A DNA stretch of 64,000 nucleotides from Chlorokybus atmophyticus (GCA_009103225.1 RHPI01001507.1:202249-266248), one strand, 5' to 3'; positions 34,444 through 47,876 are shown, counted from the first letter of the stretch. The notes: generated by a model from the sequence alone, not told the origin. Program-made: numbers and translations.

Positions 34444-37400
34444 ATGGCGGACGCCGCTCGCACGCCTCTCCGTCAGGTTTGCAAGATTGATTGTGTCAAA
34501 CAGATTTCAGCAGCAGGCGCTTTGTGGTTCTTGTTTGCAACACAACTGGCTTTGTTTGTTCTGTGCGGCGGCCATCAGAGACAAGTGCACATACCTCTTG
34601 TTACGATTGTGATTAACTTGCACTGAAACTGCAACACCATTGTCACTGAATGAAGCAATCAGAAACAAGTACAAACCAGTGAGCACACGTTACATCGTGC
34701 AATCAAACTGTACAGTTCGGATTGTGACACAGCCTCACATAAACAGTAAACGTGCTGCACAGACGGGCTGACATTTTCAACACTGTTGTGACACCTCAGC
34801 CGTGCTTATGCTTGCGCACAGCTGCGACTCTGGGGTCATGAGCTGCGTGGCAGAACCTATCGTGACGTGGATCATCTGATGGGAATACACTGTGTCAAGT
34901 ATATGTTGCATGGTATGCATTGCACAACACGGTAGAAATGCAGTAAACATGCAGTCTGTATATACATCGTTCAGTGTGTACGTCGTACCCTGGTGTGTCT
35001 TTCTCATGAACATTGCACGCCAGCATTAGCACAGGCACTGTTGATAGGCACCGTAGGACTGTACATCATGCATGTCTAGCGTCCATACGCGTGCGTGCTC
35101 AGCTCAATAAGATAAGACAGCATGCCGCAGTGCCAGTCAATGCTGTGCTGTTGGTCATGTCGTAGCAAGCGCACACACACGCACATGCACACTCATGCAA
35201 ACTCACCTTATGCGCAGGGCGAAGCCGCGAGCGTGCCATCTCCTCATCCCTCTGGTCCCAAGCCTCAAAACTCCTCCGTCGCATCCGACTGGGCAATGCG
35301 ATCAGGTACTTTACAGGTTGTGGGTGTATGTCAACAGGCCCCACCGGCAGAAGGCTGGTGTTTGAAAACAATGGTGAGAGTCATGATGCAACATTTGTAC
35401 AGGTACGGCTGAGGGCGGGCCGACAATCCCACTCAACTCGGCCGAGCGCGACGGATCCGTCATGGTCGCGCCTTTCCGGATCGAAGGGGCGGCCACGGAA
35501 GCCATACTCACCGCGGACTGGCTGGTGTGGGGAAAGATTGAAACCAACAAAACGGGGGTATGTTGTTCTTCTCACACAACATGAACGTACCAGTACTTGT
35601 TGTGTTCTTGAGCAGACAGGGTGCGTGTACACATGTCTCAAAAGGAAAAGTCTGACCAAGTCTTCTGATTGACGATGGCTGGAGCATTCAAGCTATTGGC
35701 TATTTGCGCATGCCATGAGTTCATGTATCATCATGTGCAAGTCGTGTGCATTTGTACTGTCTGCTGCACGTAGCGTAGTTGCATGGAGCACACTGCATAG
35801 CATGACTTGCAGCATCCGACATAGTTTGCTGTCGGGGTGTGTTAGTCCAATATAGGCAGTGTAGTTGCATGGAGTACAGATTGATGTGTGACCTTCAGCG
35901 TCTGCCACTACTGCTTATATGTCACTGTCAGTGTTAGTAGTTATAATACGCGTCAATAGTAGTAGTAGTAGTAGTTGCTGATGTACTTGAGCTTGCATCC
36001 TGTGTGACTGCACCAGAGGCTGTGGCACTGTGGTTTGCAGCTTATGCGTGTTTATTTTAACTGTGTCACACCTGTGTTCAGGTGAATCTGGCAGCCAAGC
36101 CGCTTCGCCCCGGCCGCCAGCAGACCGGCTGCGTGCCCATCTGCGAGATCATCGCCGTGCATCACCTGCCGTCCAAGCCCGCGCCCGGCACGTTCGCCGC
36201 GCTGGCGGGATGCTGCGCGCCGGATTGCGTCGAGGGAGAGGCGGATCAGGTATGGGCTGCTTGACTGAGTGTGTATGCATGCATGTGTGCACTTTCCCAA
36301 TTATCGTAAGAAGTGCACACATCAAGTATAAGGTAGGAATTGCATCTTCGTTTGACGTAACCATGTTCGTATGGGTGAACGCACGCGCACACACATATGT
36401 GCGCGCGTGCGCGTCTATGGGTATTCATGTATACGTGTGTATCAGTGCATCCACACACATGCATGTCAATGCATGCGTGCATTGACATGCATGTATGTGG
36501 GTGCACTTATTTGCTTCATCAACTTGTACATTGCAATCGTGACATGTATCTTTTAGGTACATCGCTTTGCGGTACACACATTTGAGCGGCCCGGCAAAGC
36601 TCCCAGCGACTGGAAGCCGAGGCAGCTAGTCTTCGCCACCACCAGCGTATCGACTGCGAGAGAGTGGGTGTCAAGACTGCAGAGTCTTCTGAAAGGGTTC
36701 CCAGCACGGCCACGACGCTTGCTGGTACACTAAAAACAACAACATTGCCTAACTACATTACTTCACACAAAGTATACTACATGACTACTACTTGACTGTA
36801 CACTGTGTATGTATATTTTTCTCCTAGTCTGCATGCATTGTGTATTATACAACCATGTCGTGTGTGTGAAATCATCACAGTTATCGTGCTAAAGGCAAGC
36901 TGTGCAGAATGCGGGACTCGATGCAGTTGAGCTTTATATGAGTAAAAGCATCATGAAGTTTTATGTACAGTGTACAGCACAACAACATCATGTTTTGAAT
37001 GGCAGGTGTTTGTAAACCCTTACGGCGGCAAGCGCATGGCCCTCAACATCTGGCTCTCTAAAGTGGCCCCGCTGTTCGAGCTGGCCGGCATCCAGTGCCA
37101 CGTCATCCAGACGCAGCGGGCCGGACATGCCCGCGACCACATGGCGCAGGCGACCGCGGAGGAGCTCAACGGATACGACGGCGTCGTGGTGGTGGTGCGT
37201 GTCCGGGTCTCTTCCCTACAGCAGTTCTTTGTCCGAATGTGGCCTCGTGTCATGTGGCTTCACATGTTGGGTTGCTGCATATGCTTGTTGGATCGCATGT
37301 AACCTGTCATACCATTTCACAACTGGAATGTGTTTCATGCAGTACACAGAAAAAGTATGTAACTGTGTTGGATGACATTCCAGTTCAAATATATGTAACC

Positions 37401-40400
37401 AAACACAGATGTTGCGTATGTGCAGGGCGGCGACGGCCTCTTCAATGAGGTCCTCAATGGTCTTCTCTGGAACGGGGTGATGCCTTCTCACATGCAACAG
37501 CCAACGAGCCCGTCGGATCCGGCCTCGCCGGGCGGACTGTCGCCCAAGACACGAGCCGCATACAAGTAGGTCGCACATGCGTGTGATGACGTCGCAAACA
37601 GTGTGTCGCTGTCCATTGCATGTGCTTGTAAGTACGCCGATGCCTGTTCGTGTCATACACTTATCCATACTGTATATGCAGCGCGTACCATACTAAGTAT
37701 ACAACACTTTGCAATTGTACATGCATGTGTACCACCACTCATAAAGTCCACGCATACTTGCTGTGTCAAACCACACATGCAGTGACTGACGTGTACAGCG
37801 TAGTATACATCCCACTCACACACACTTCTCCACACAGATCTGTCGTCAATGTGGCCGCGGCCCGTCGCCTCCGCATCGGTGTGATCCCCGCGGGTTCCAC
37901 CGACACCATCTCGTACAGCGCGAACGGGACGCGCAGCCAGCAGGCCGCCGCGCTCCACGTTGTCGTCGGGGACAGGCTCCCGCTCGACGTCGCGTGCATG
38001 CAGACGGCGACGGGGGTCACCAGATACGCTGCGTCGTTCTGCGGGTGGGTGGGGGTGGATGCGTGCAAAGGATGTTGTGTCTGGCGTATCATGTTGAAGA
38101 ATAGATGCATGTGTATGTGCGTGCGCATGCGCGCTGGCGTGTGAGTGTGTGTGTGTGCACACGTGTGTACGTGGTTCTGTATGGAAAGCGTACACACGCC
38201 AGTGTACACACGTCCACATGCCTGATACACTCGCACAGAACCACGCACATGTGTGCACAGTACATATGCTTGTGATCGTGTATGCAAGAGTGTGGAGTAC
38301 ACGAGTCAGTTGTGTTGTGTGTGATATGCAGGTATGGCTTCTACGGTGAGGTGATGAAGATGAGCGAAAGCTACCGATGGATGGGGCCGGCTCGTTATGA
38401 CTTTGCAGGTACTTACTCTTTATCACACAAGCTTGTGTGCTTCACCACAAGTAACTCACACAACAATCCAACTTTTGCCTTCAGGCACTCTCACTTTCCT
38501 GCGCAATCGCTCGTTTGAAGCCCGCATCAGCTTCCTGCCGCGAGACCAGACGTCCATCCACGGGCCGTCGTACCCCTCGCTGGATTCCAGTTACAGGACT
38601 TTGGGCGCCAGCACGGTCTGCAGGTGGGTGAAAACACAAGTGGTGGACTGCATGACATTTGTGTGTACGGGTTATGTTGTGTCTGTATGCGACATGTGTC
38701 TTGTATCTGTTTGAGTAGTAACAAAGGGATGTTGTGTCTGTATCATTAGTATCAAGTTGTGTGAGGGTTAAGTGCGTGCGTGTGCGTGCGTGCGTATGCT
38801 TCGTCATGTGTATGGATTATGAGTTTGTTGACGGAGGGAGTGCGTGTTTGCAGGGTGGGTTGCTGCGTGTGCCAGACAGCGCAGGCGCAAGCCGCTTTGT
38901 CGCGAGCGAACTCAAGAGGGTTGCTGCCAAACACTCTGTCTGCTGCAGCGACAAAGTGAGCATCGTCACGTGTGCATGTCCACAGAGATTTCGATGTCTG
39001 ATGTGGCTGTGTGTGAATTGCAGGCTTGAAAACCTCCAGATGTTGAGCGGGAATGGCACCCATCCGGCGACAGCGTGGTCATCAGCCAGCACACCTCAAG
39101 CAGGTTGGCAGCTCGCGTGGCTTGCAAATAACAGTCTTGACAACTGTCAAAGTGTGTGTATTGACAGCGTTTGGTGAGGCATACCGCACGCGCGCATGTG
39201 TATGTGCAGTTACTTGCCCCTTGCGTGCTGCCAGCTTTTTGCACACTGTAGTTGAAAATACGCATCTTTGCATCCTGTGGTGACTCGTCCAGTACTTTTG
39301 GGCATGTTGCATGCATTTGCACACTAAAACTTCCCGCAACTTGTGCTGTGTTTTACAGCTGCTGTTGCTGCACCGGCGCCGGTACTACCTGGCGGCGTGC
39401 TTGGGCTTGGCAAGAACACGTCGTATACGGCGCTCAAGGACTCTCCTTCTGTGTCCATTGATGCGATGGAGACGGAGGCTGAGCCGTCCTCGCCCACAAC
39501 ACCCGCCAACAGGTTGCTTGAATAGCGCGATTGTAGACATCACACTTGTCTCTGTGTGCAGCTGAGCACGCGTGCACACGCACGCGTGAGTGTCCACGTG
39601 CGTGTGCGTTCGTGCACATGTGTGCACGAACATACGTGCTTGCATGAACGTGCGGGTGTCTGCATGCGTGTGTCTCTTGTCATGACACTGCGTTACATAT
39701 CCCAATTGCCACCCGCAGGGCTGCCGAAGAGCGCGGGTCCCTCATGCGCACGGCTTCCGGCCGCCGCGCTGCCGCCGACTCCATCGCGCCGCCTTTGGTT
39801 CGCGGCAGCAGCAGCCGGCCGTCGCCCTCCTCCGCCGCCGCCAACGTCGCCAACGCCACCGCTCCCTCCACCGTTGTGGAAGTGGTGGGACCCGCGGCAG
39901 GACCCGAGCAGATGCGGTGAGGGGACATGCTGCCTTGTCTTTACTGGGTTGCGTTGCTTTGCGCATGCAAGCATCTACATAGCATGCATATTTGCTCGTC
40001 TGCAACAAGTCGTGCCGAGGAGGGTCTGGTATGCACTTACTGAAGAAACAGACACGCATGTGTTGCGGACACATCTCACCCATACATCTCTGTGCATGTG
40101 CTCAGATACAAATCTGCACAACAACCTGTATACATGTTAGTAGCATCTCAACACAGCCTGTAGTGATGTACGCCTCGTGAACCCCTCAGGACCATCCAAG
40201 GCAAGTTCATGTCGGTGGGCGCGGCACTGATGACGTGCCGCAACGACCGCGCCCCCATGGGCGTCAGCACGCACGCCCACCTCGGGGACGGATACCTTGA
40301 CCTGATACTCATCAAGGAGTGCTCCCGCCTACAGCAGTTCAGGTACGCAAAGCTGCCGGTAGTTATCATCACCATGTCACAATGGCAGTACACAGTTGCC

Positions 40401-40981
40401 AGCATTTCACACTTGTGTTTGGTTAGTGCGATGAGTAGTCGCGCTTGACTGTCTGCAGACTTCAAAGCGCATGGATGGCTTCTGTCTCATTGACGAACAC
40501 ACGTCTGCTTTCTTGCTTGCAGGCAACTGTTGCGGATTGCATCCAAGAATGCCGATCCTTTTGACTTCCACTATGTTGAGGTCCACAAGGTAGGGCTGAA
40601 AACACAAACAACTGCCACTTGTATGCAACAGCGCCTTGAATGTTGTCGTCATCACTTGCATGTACAGCCTGAACTATTGAGTAAATTGTAGCGCACATGT
40701 CTTGAATCTGGCTGGGGCTAATCAGGGCGTATAGGCATTCTTGTTGTTATTTGTTGTTGTTCAAAAGAGCCTGTCATGCAGCGACACATCCAACCTGCTG
40801 TTTCTGTTGTGCGTCCGTCTTAAGTGTCTTATCTGTCACACAGACGCAAGCCTTCCACTTCCAGCCGGTGGGTCGCGAGAGCGCGTGGAACTGCGATGGG
40901 GAGCTTCTCCCCGACAATGACGTGTACGTGCATGTGCACCACGGCCTCGTGTCTCTCTTTGCCCGCGGCCCTGAAGAGTAG
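34444..40981 (+). CDS. CERK: Ceramide kinase
   Basis: Phosphorylates ceramide to ceramide-1-phosphate. The exons join in phase: 34444-34476, 35218-35305, 35403-35557, 36082-36249, 36557-36724, 37006-37194, 37426-37565, 37838-38044, 38332-38408, 38485-38623, 38854-38955, 39024-39103, 39359-39512, 39719-39916, 40190-40342, 40523-40589 and 40844-40981. These 17 exons give 751 residues. Residues about 90-200 resemble the PH-like N-terminal domain and end in REWVSRLQSLL. The diacylglycerol-kinase catalytic fold follows: FVNPYGGKR, VVVVGGDGLFNEVLNGLL (GGDG at 268-271), RIGVIPAGSTDT and the CERK-specific GYGFYGEVMK and ARYDF. The paired-Cys element GCCVC and the C-terminal SAWNCDGELL with LFARGPEE are also CERK features. 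It is longer than human (537) or Arabidopsis (608) enzymes because exons 12-14 encode a Ser/Pro/Ala-rich insert. Confidence 0.96.
36457..36494. repeat. Perfect 17-bp hairpin in ceramide kinase intron 4
   Basis: ACATGCATGTCAATGCA (36457-36473) and its reverse complement (36478-36494) are separated by 4 nt. Confidence 0.85.
37321..37385. repeat. 11-bp inverted repeat in ceramide kinase intron 6
   Basis: AACTGGAATGT (37321-37331) is repeated in inverted form at 37375-37385, with a 43-nt spacer. Confidence 0.7.
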
Positions 40982-42096
40982 TGTGTTGGGCGGCCGCATC
41001 ATCTTCACCACGATGAGAGTTGTTGCAACAAGAGCTTCAAGCAAGTTCCAAACCTGGCCCCAACCCAGCTGTCTTATATGACTGCAATGGTCTTGAAAGA
41101 AATTGACAAAGTGGCCTTTTTGCCCAGTGTTGATGTGTTTTTGTGTAGAGTACATTGCTCTCGCCCCGCAACTCTTTGCCCTTTCTTCCTCCCTCCCCCT
41201 GTACATAGTTGTGTCTTACCTAGGAGCTTTTTGCTGTTGTCAACAAAGAGCTTGAGCCATGTGGACTCAGTTGATAACTGTTGTGGATGATAAGCTTTGC
41301 TGGTGCGCAGCAGCAGTTGTGGTGATATTGCGCTATCTTACTGCATTACAAACAGCCTTGTCACCTAACACTGCGCAGCCATCATTGTCCCAGTTTGACA
41401 TTGCCATAGCTACGCTGGCTTCACATAAGTCTGAGCCTTGATTTCGTAAACTACGTGTACGTGTGCGCGTCTCCACTCATCGCAACATACTGTTGTTTGT
41501 TGTCTGTTGATGGAAGTGGTGTATTCCCATAAATTCCATCGTGCAACTTCTGTCACTGGTGCACGATTATTATACAGTGGCATGAGAGGCAACTCTTGGC
41601 ATTGAGTGGCCTCTCATGCCACTGGCCCCGCACTCCTGGCAGCGGCCACAAAGTTCACCGTCCGGTCCATAGCGCAAAACTGGCAGGAACACAACCAATC
41701 GTCCGTTGCCAGTTGCCAGTGCACACGGGATTGTCTGTTGCCAGTATTTGCGGCAGCAGTCAAGGGGTCAAATGGTGGCGTAACCGCCACGGCGTTGCAT
41801 GCTGGGGCGGCGGCGGCGGCGGCGGCGGCGGTGAGGAGGAGGACGAGACAGAGGAGAAGGAGGAGGGGGCAAGCAATGCGGACATTAACGTGCGAAAAAG
41901 ACTGCCGACTTGAAAATAAAACGGCTTGCTGAGCTGAGCTGAGCTGCGTACAAGCTTGACTGCTGGCAAGCTTACTTGCTTCTCATCCAGGCTTAGGGGG
42001 CTAGCTAGCTTTCACATCCATGATCAGCTGAGAGTTGCTAGTAACTCTCTCTTGAACATCGGTTATTACTGTCACGGCAACGACGACGACGTCACT
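40982..42096. other. Intergenic region between ceramide kinase and PIN-LIKES genes
   Basis: It contains a perfect 16-bp hairpin (41575-41590 with 41609-41624, 18-nt loop) and a (GGC)n run at about 41803-41831. Open frames through the GGC run (41596-41932) are low-complexity and not supported as genes. The last 150 bp presumably hold the PIN-LIKES promoter and leader. Confidence 0.6.
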
Positions 42097-45000
42097 ATGG
42101 CGGATGTGGACGTCCGGACCGCCGCAGAGGCCCTGTTCGCCCCCGCCCCCGCCACAGGGCAGCCAGCGTTGGGATCGGTCATGATCACGGCCATCGCCGC
42201 CGTGGTCAAGGTGCGTGCGTGTGTAGTGTGGGGGGGTGTCAATGCCTTTTGCAACTTGACGTTGGTACTTGTATTGTGTGTCAAGCTATGCTGATGGTGA
42301 GCTCACGTACATTGCATTGGTAGTGACACAGTTGTGTACGCACATACACATACACATACACGTACACGTAAATGTACGCAGACCTGCATTGCGTATACTA
42401 TGCACACGAAAACATAAGTGCGTGCACGAACACGCACATACACGTGCACGAGTACACGTATGCACGCGTACGTGTACACGCATACCCATGTGCACACGTT
42501 ATCACACATGCACGTTGACACATGCAGGTGTTTCTGGTGGCTGCGGGCGGGGCGTTCCTTGCGCGTAAGGGACTCATGGACGACCGCATGGCGACGGGAC
42601 TCTCAAAGGTTGCCGACTTGTTGAGTTTGTTAGGTGAAGACCACATCGAATGCACACAAGTACTGATCTGTCCATGTGGCATCCCGCAGATTAGCTTCAC
42701 CCTGCTTATACCGTGCCTTTTGTTCAGCAAACTTGCAGGTACGAGCTACTGATGTGGTTATGCCTTGGCCTCATGGAATGCCGTACGACTGGGATTTCCT
42801 CATGGATTACAAACCTTGATGTTACACGCATGCACGCACGCACACAACACAAACACAAACACACGCGCACGCGCACGGGCACGCACACACGCACACGCGC
42901 TCTGTACCTCACGCAGTTCAAGCTGAAGTGGACGACCAGCTGTGGACTCTCTGGACCCTTCCAGTATGGGCGTAAGTTGTTATATCAAACAGCGGTATCG
43001 CCACTTTTATGCATTGCACGCACATTTACCTGTCGTCACACAACCCACACCCATGCCACTGTACAACGCCACATTACCACCACCCCACTACACAACCACC
43101 ACTCCAACTCCTCTCTTCCCCCTCCTCTCTTCTCAGGCTCCTGTACCAGATCGCGGGTCTCCTCCTCGGCTACGCGTTGACCTGGCAGCACGGGAATCAA
43201 TCTCCTGCGATCGATCGAGGCAGCATCGTCACCGCGACGGCGTTCGGCAACGCGCAGGGGCTGCCCATCGTGCTCGTGGCCGCCGTGTGCCAACAACTGT
43301 ACGCGGATCAGCCCAAATGTGAGTGTGAGATGGGGGAGTGTGCGAGTGTGTGTATGTGTGCGTGTAGAGCTGCACTCTTTACAGCCAAGCGTGGCTGTGC
43401 GCGTACATGTGTGCGCGTAACGCGTGTTACACGTGTCTGTGCACGCGTGGTCTTCATTCCCTCAACCGCAGCACCCAACACAACTACCAAAAAGGTGTGA
43501 AGTGCCACCAACTTCCAACCGATGTGTTCACGTGTGTGTGTGCGTGTTCAGACGAGGACCTGGCCATCTCCTACATCGCCCTCTACTCCATCAGCCAGAA
43601 CTTCCTCTTCTGGCTCTGCGGCCCGCTCGTGCTGAAGGACGAGCTGTTTTCCGTACTGAGTTTCGGCAAATGGAATAGTAACAGCAGCAACAAAGGGCCG
43701 GCGATCATAAGGATCGGGAATGGAGGGTACGTCCCGATGGTGGAGAACTTGCCCGACGGGTCCACGCCACGACTGATGGTATGTGCATTGTGTTCGGATA
43801 TAATCATGTGTGAGTGCGTGTGTGCGTGCGTCTGGGTGTGGACGTGTGTGTGAGTGCGCATGTGAGGATCACAACTTGGTCACCGTGTCGCATGTATATA
43901 TATGTGTACACTTGTGTGTTCACACATGACTGTGTCGGTATGTCTACACCTGCTATGCAATATCTACACACATGTGCATATGCACGCTCGCGTGCGCACG
44001 CACTTGGGTACATGCACATTCATGCACATGCGTGTGTACACACAGGTGCGCATGCATACGCACGCATGCTACTCACGGACATGTACACATGCACAACTCA
44101 CATGCTTCAGCCATGCGGTCATGTTGGTAGCTTCATCTGTCACACAGCCGTCGTTTGTTTCTCGTAGGGGTTGGGCAAAGATCCGCGATCGGACACGGAG
44201 TCTCCCGACAGTCCCGCAGCGCATCCCATCGACGTCAATGCGCCAAAGGATGTTGTTGGGAGTGAGTCTCATGAAGATGCATCTCATACGGTGGCACAAG
44301 CTGCGTCGTCGCCCACGCATCCGGAAAGCCGATGGAAGCAGCTACTGCATGCGGTGCGTGCGTGTGTATACTGGTCATGTGCATTCGCACATGAGAGATA
44401 CACCCATATAGGAGCGCGTGCATCGGCACACGTGCGAGACGCGCTCGCACGTCGCATGCCTATGCCGTGCACGTGTTCTTTCTATCTCTATCAACGTGTG
44501 CTCACCAGACGCATACACTCCCAAACACTCACACGCATCTCAACATCTTTTACACCATCCCAGGCCTTCCAGCCCCCTCTCGTGGCCCTGGCCGCCGCCT
44601 TCATCATCTCGTCGATCGGACCCCTGAGCGAGTCGGTGCTGAAGCCGTCGGGCGTGCTGCACGTCGTGTGGGGGGCCGCGGACGCCATCGGGCAGGCGGC
44701 CGTGCCGGTCAAGTGAGTGTGATGTGGATGTGTGTGGGTGTGGGTGTGGGTGTAGCATGTTGATGAAAAAAATGTGAACGTGACATGCTTCAGACCAGAT
44801 TACTCACATTCACACGCATTCATTTAAAGTTACGATGGGTATAGATGCGCACATGCTTGTGTTGTGTTCACATACATGTCTGCATGTATACAGGGATATG
44901 TGTGCATGCTATGCACCCACGCGTGTTTTTGTGCCTGTAGACTCACACGCACCCACATGCAATAGCATGTGTATGCGCATCTGCGTGCATGTCTGTGTGT

Positions 45001-45890
45001 CATGCGCATGCACACTTGAGTTTGTTTGGACATCTGCATGTGCATGTGCATGGGAATGTGCGCGTGGATGATACCTGCACACGCCATTGACCATGGCGGT
45101 GATGCTGCAGCATGCTGCTTCTCGGCGTGCGCTTGGCCAAGGGTCTCGACAAGGAAGACGTGAAGGCGATCGGACAGCTGGTCATCGCGGGTGTCTGCTT
45201 CAGCCGACTGCTGGTACAACATCCATGTGTGCGTGTGTGCGTGCGTGTGTGGTCCTGTGTATGCGCGTGTGCTCACAAACAACATGCTCAACCATTAGGT
45301 GATGCCGGCTATCGGCCTCGCGCTCCACTTTCTCAGAAAGGCGATGGGCTGGTCTCTTGGTGACAAGATGCTGTGTCTGGTGCTGCTGGTCGAGTGCTGC
45401 ACGCCCACCGCAAACAACTGCCTGGTAAATTTGTTTCTTGTGCAATGGTTGTTTTATGTGCCGATAGTCCGCGTGTGGCATCCAGTCGTAAACCTGTGCG
45501 CACAAGCACACGCACGCGCCTACGCTCGTGCGTGTTTTGCGTTTACAGTGGTGATGCCACGCCCGCAATGCCGGTCACATCCATAAACATACCACCGCAC
45601 TCACATGCATGTGTGTGTGGGGGCCTTTCATGGAGCGTGCGTGGGTGCTTTCATACGTGTGCGCATGTACCCGCGTTTGTGCTCATCATCTCTGTGTGTA
45701 CCATCACACATACACTTCTGCTACTCCCAACATGTCAGTCAAGTTCACAGTGCTGCTCCTTCACTCACAGATTCTGGCGAGGACGTTGGGAAAGAGCGAC
45801 AAGAGCATAGCGGTGCTGCTGTTCTTTCAGTACTGTGCGGCCCCTCTCACGCTCACTCTCTGCATCGCCATCTTCCTTTACGTGTGCTAG
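42097..45890 (+). CDS. PIN-LIKES (PILS)-type auxin efflux carrier family protein
   Basis: Membrane transporter of the auxin efflux carrier superfamily; the ER location is inferred from plant PILS. Exons: 42097-42210, 42528-42608, 42690-42738, 42917-42971, 43137-43318, 43552-43778, 44168-44353, 44564-44712, 45111-45213, 45299-45424 and 45771-45890, all in phase, giving 463 residues. The N-terminal half has about five hydrophobic helices (VFLVAAGGAFLARKGLMDD, SFTLLIPCLLFSKLA, LLYQIAGLLLGYALTW). The motif TATAFGNAQGLPIVLVAAVC includes the family GNxxxLP. A hydrophilic loop (about 205-295) is Ser/Asp/His-rich. The second half has another five helices (PPLVALAAAFIISSIGPL, NMLLLGVRLAKG, then the C-terminal FFQYCAAPLTLTL). 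The short loop and motif form favour PILS over canonical PIN. Introns are full of TG/CA tracts. Confidence 0.93.
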
Positions 45891-47118
45891 CACGCGTGCA
45901 GGAGGGAGTTAGTGAAAGAGTGTGTGGCTTATCCTCTAGGCTTATGGTCATGAAGTGGTTGTGAAGTATCATTCGATAGAGTTGGCGCCATCATCTGCTA
46001 GTATGGGGAGGGCTCAACTTGGCCCTTTCTTGCTGCTGCTAGATTGAAATGAAGTCTCCGACGGCGTAGAGCAGAATAGAGCCAGCATACTGCATGTTGG
46101 CGTCGCCATCATCATTGTGTAGTTTGTAGCGATTTAGGAAAGCAGAGTCTGTTGTTTCCTGTATTGTTGTCGTAGGTAGCCGAGGAGATGCCTTCCTCGC
46201 TCTGTAGTGTATTGACTTGTGTCGCCAAGTGTAACAGCTGTCATTGCCAGAAGGCTACTGCTGATGGGGATTGCGTGGCTTAAAAAGAAGTGGAAGGCGT
46301 GTCTTGACGGTTGTAGATACGAGCATATTGTTAAAAGGATGTCAATAATGGCCATATGGCCATTCCTGACATTCTGTTACCGTATGCGTTACTATGCTGT
46401 TAGTGCAATATCAGTATCGTAATTGTGTAGGTGGGTCCAATAAGCTGCTGACACATGCAAGTTGCTGTGGTTTTCAAGTTGGTTGGCGACTGTCTCCTAT
46501 TGGCTGCCTTATGCTGCACTTGCACTTGCATAGCACATAGGGCTGCACTTGGGTTGTGGGCGAGCATCTGACGAGTTTTTCGTGCTGCGTTGCGCACGCT
46601 ACTAGGGGTGCCACACCGGTTTCCAATGCAAGTGACTCAGTAACGTGTGAAGTGCGTTAGTGTCTTGGGCGCCCAATGGCGAAGGGCTTGCCAACCACCG
46701 AGGCGGAGGCGGCGCGAGCAATGAAGTGAAGGACGGCGTGTGGAGTGCGTCAAGGCGGGGTGGGAAGAGGAGGCGTAGGCAAGCATTCACATTTGGGCTG
46801 ATGACTGATGACGCCATTACAATCTCGTAAAGTAGTGGTGGTCCATCGCCGGTGGGGATACATCTGATGCGTTGTGTAATGGGGCGGGCGCATACAGCAA
46901 CACCCAACATGGTGCGCAAGGACGTCTTCATTGATGCGTGATGCGGCTGTTTGATTCGGGTTTCATGGCCATTTAACCTGGAGTCTCGTGGACGAAAGCT
47001 GGATTTGATGGCGCCGGAGCCTGAATAACGCCCATTTGTGTCTTTGCGTTGTAATGTTTTTGAATTTGCGTTGTTGTGTTAGCGTTATGGCTTTGACACA
47101 GGGACCTTGTGACCGTCT

Positions 47119-47120
<2 letters not shown>
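45891..47120. other. 3' flank of the PILS gene; no gene seen
   Basis: It contains a perfect 18-bp palindrome, AATGGCCATATGGCCATT (46347-46364), about 460 bp past the PILS stop. A minus-strand open frame at 46602-46931 (109 codons) has no recognised domain. Confidence 0.55.
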
Positions 47121-47309
<189 letters not shown>

Positions 47310-47522
47310 ATATGCTACTGACTATGATGGTGCAGCGAGTGCCTGGTATGAGGGGGCAGCTGCACGAATGGCAAAGCACTAGAAACGCGGCCACCATGGC
47401 ACATGTCATGACACGCAGTTTATCATTTTGTACACATTTACACATTAGAGTCCCCTTCCGCGTTACTACACACATCTTAGCAGCAAGAAGGCAGAAAACA
47501 AAACAACCGCTGAACCAAACAA

Positions 47523-47652
47523 CACTGCGGGATACTTAAGTGCAAAGGTCTGGGCGGGGCAAACCCCGCACTGACCTTCAGCTTTACAACCGTTTAACCA
47601 CTGCGGGATACTTAAGTGCAAAGGTCTGGGTGGGGCAAACCCCACACTGACC
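47523..47652 (-). repeat. Tandem 54-bp repeat with a covarying hairpin, downstream of P4H
   Basis: Two 54-bp copies (47523-47576 and 47599-47652, period 76) differ at two positions only. Those two positions pair with each other in the GYGGGG-TTTG-CCCCRC hairpin (minus sense), C-G in one copy and T-A in the other. An outer GGTC/GACC pairing extends the stem. They lie 160-290 bp past the last stop codon of the P4H gene, probably in its 3' untranslated region or just beyond. Confidence 0.85.
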
Positions 47653-47811
47653 AACTAGGAAAGTTAGAACAACTACACAGCAAACCTAAATTATATCACC
47701 CTACAGGTCCAACTCTAAAGGATTCATCACGGCGTAGGGGGCGCAAGTCCTGAACTGATCTGTCTGTTGCCATTATTCTATACACATCTTTATCCATCAT
47801 GAAAGGCGTAT

Positions 47812-47876
47812 TCATCGCTGCTGCGCAAGCCATTTGGATGCCAGCCACTTCTCGCCTTTCACCACAGCCCTCCCGC
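47812..47876 (-). other. Distal alternative last exon of the MATH-P4H gene
   Basis: Acceptor CTGCAG then a 65-nt terminal exon. It encodes the P4H C-terminal block GRAVVKGEKWLASKWLAQQR and a TGA stop, in the phase required by the preceding exon (48300-48363). Confidence 0.85.

Noticed and set aside
35328-35672. 114-codon plus-strand frame in the ceramide kinase gene
   Set aside because: Wrong frame of exon 3; the true frame (GTAEGGPTIPLNSAERDGS) joins exons 2 and 4 in phase.
41596-41932. Open frames through a (GGC)n run downstream of ceramide kinase
   Set aside because: Low-complexity, no proper start in one frame, no splice partner and no recognisable domain.
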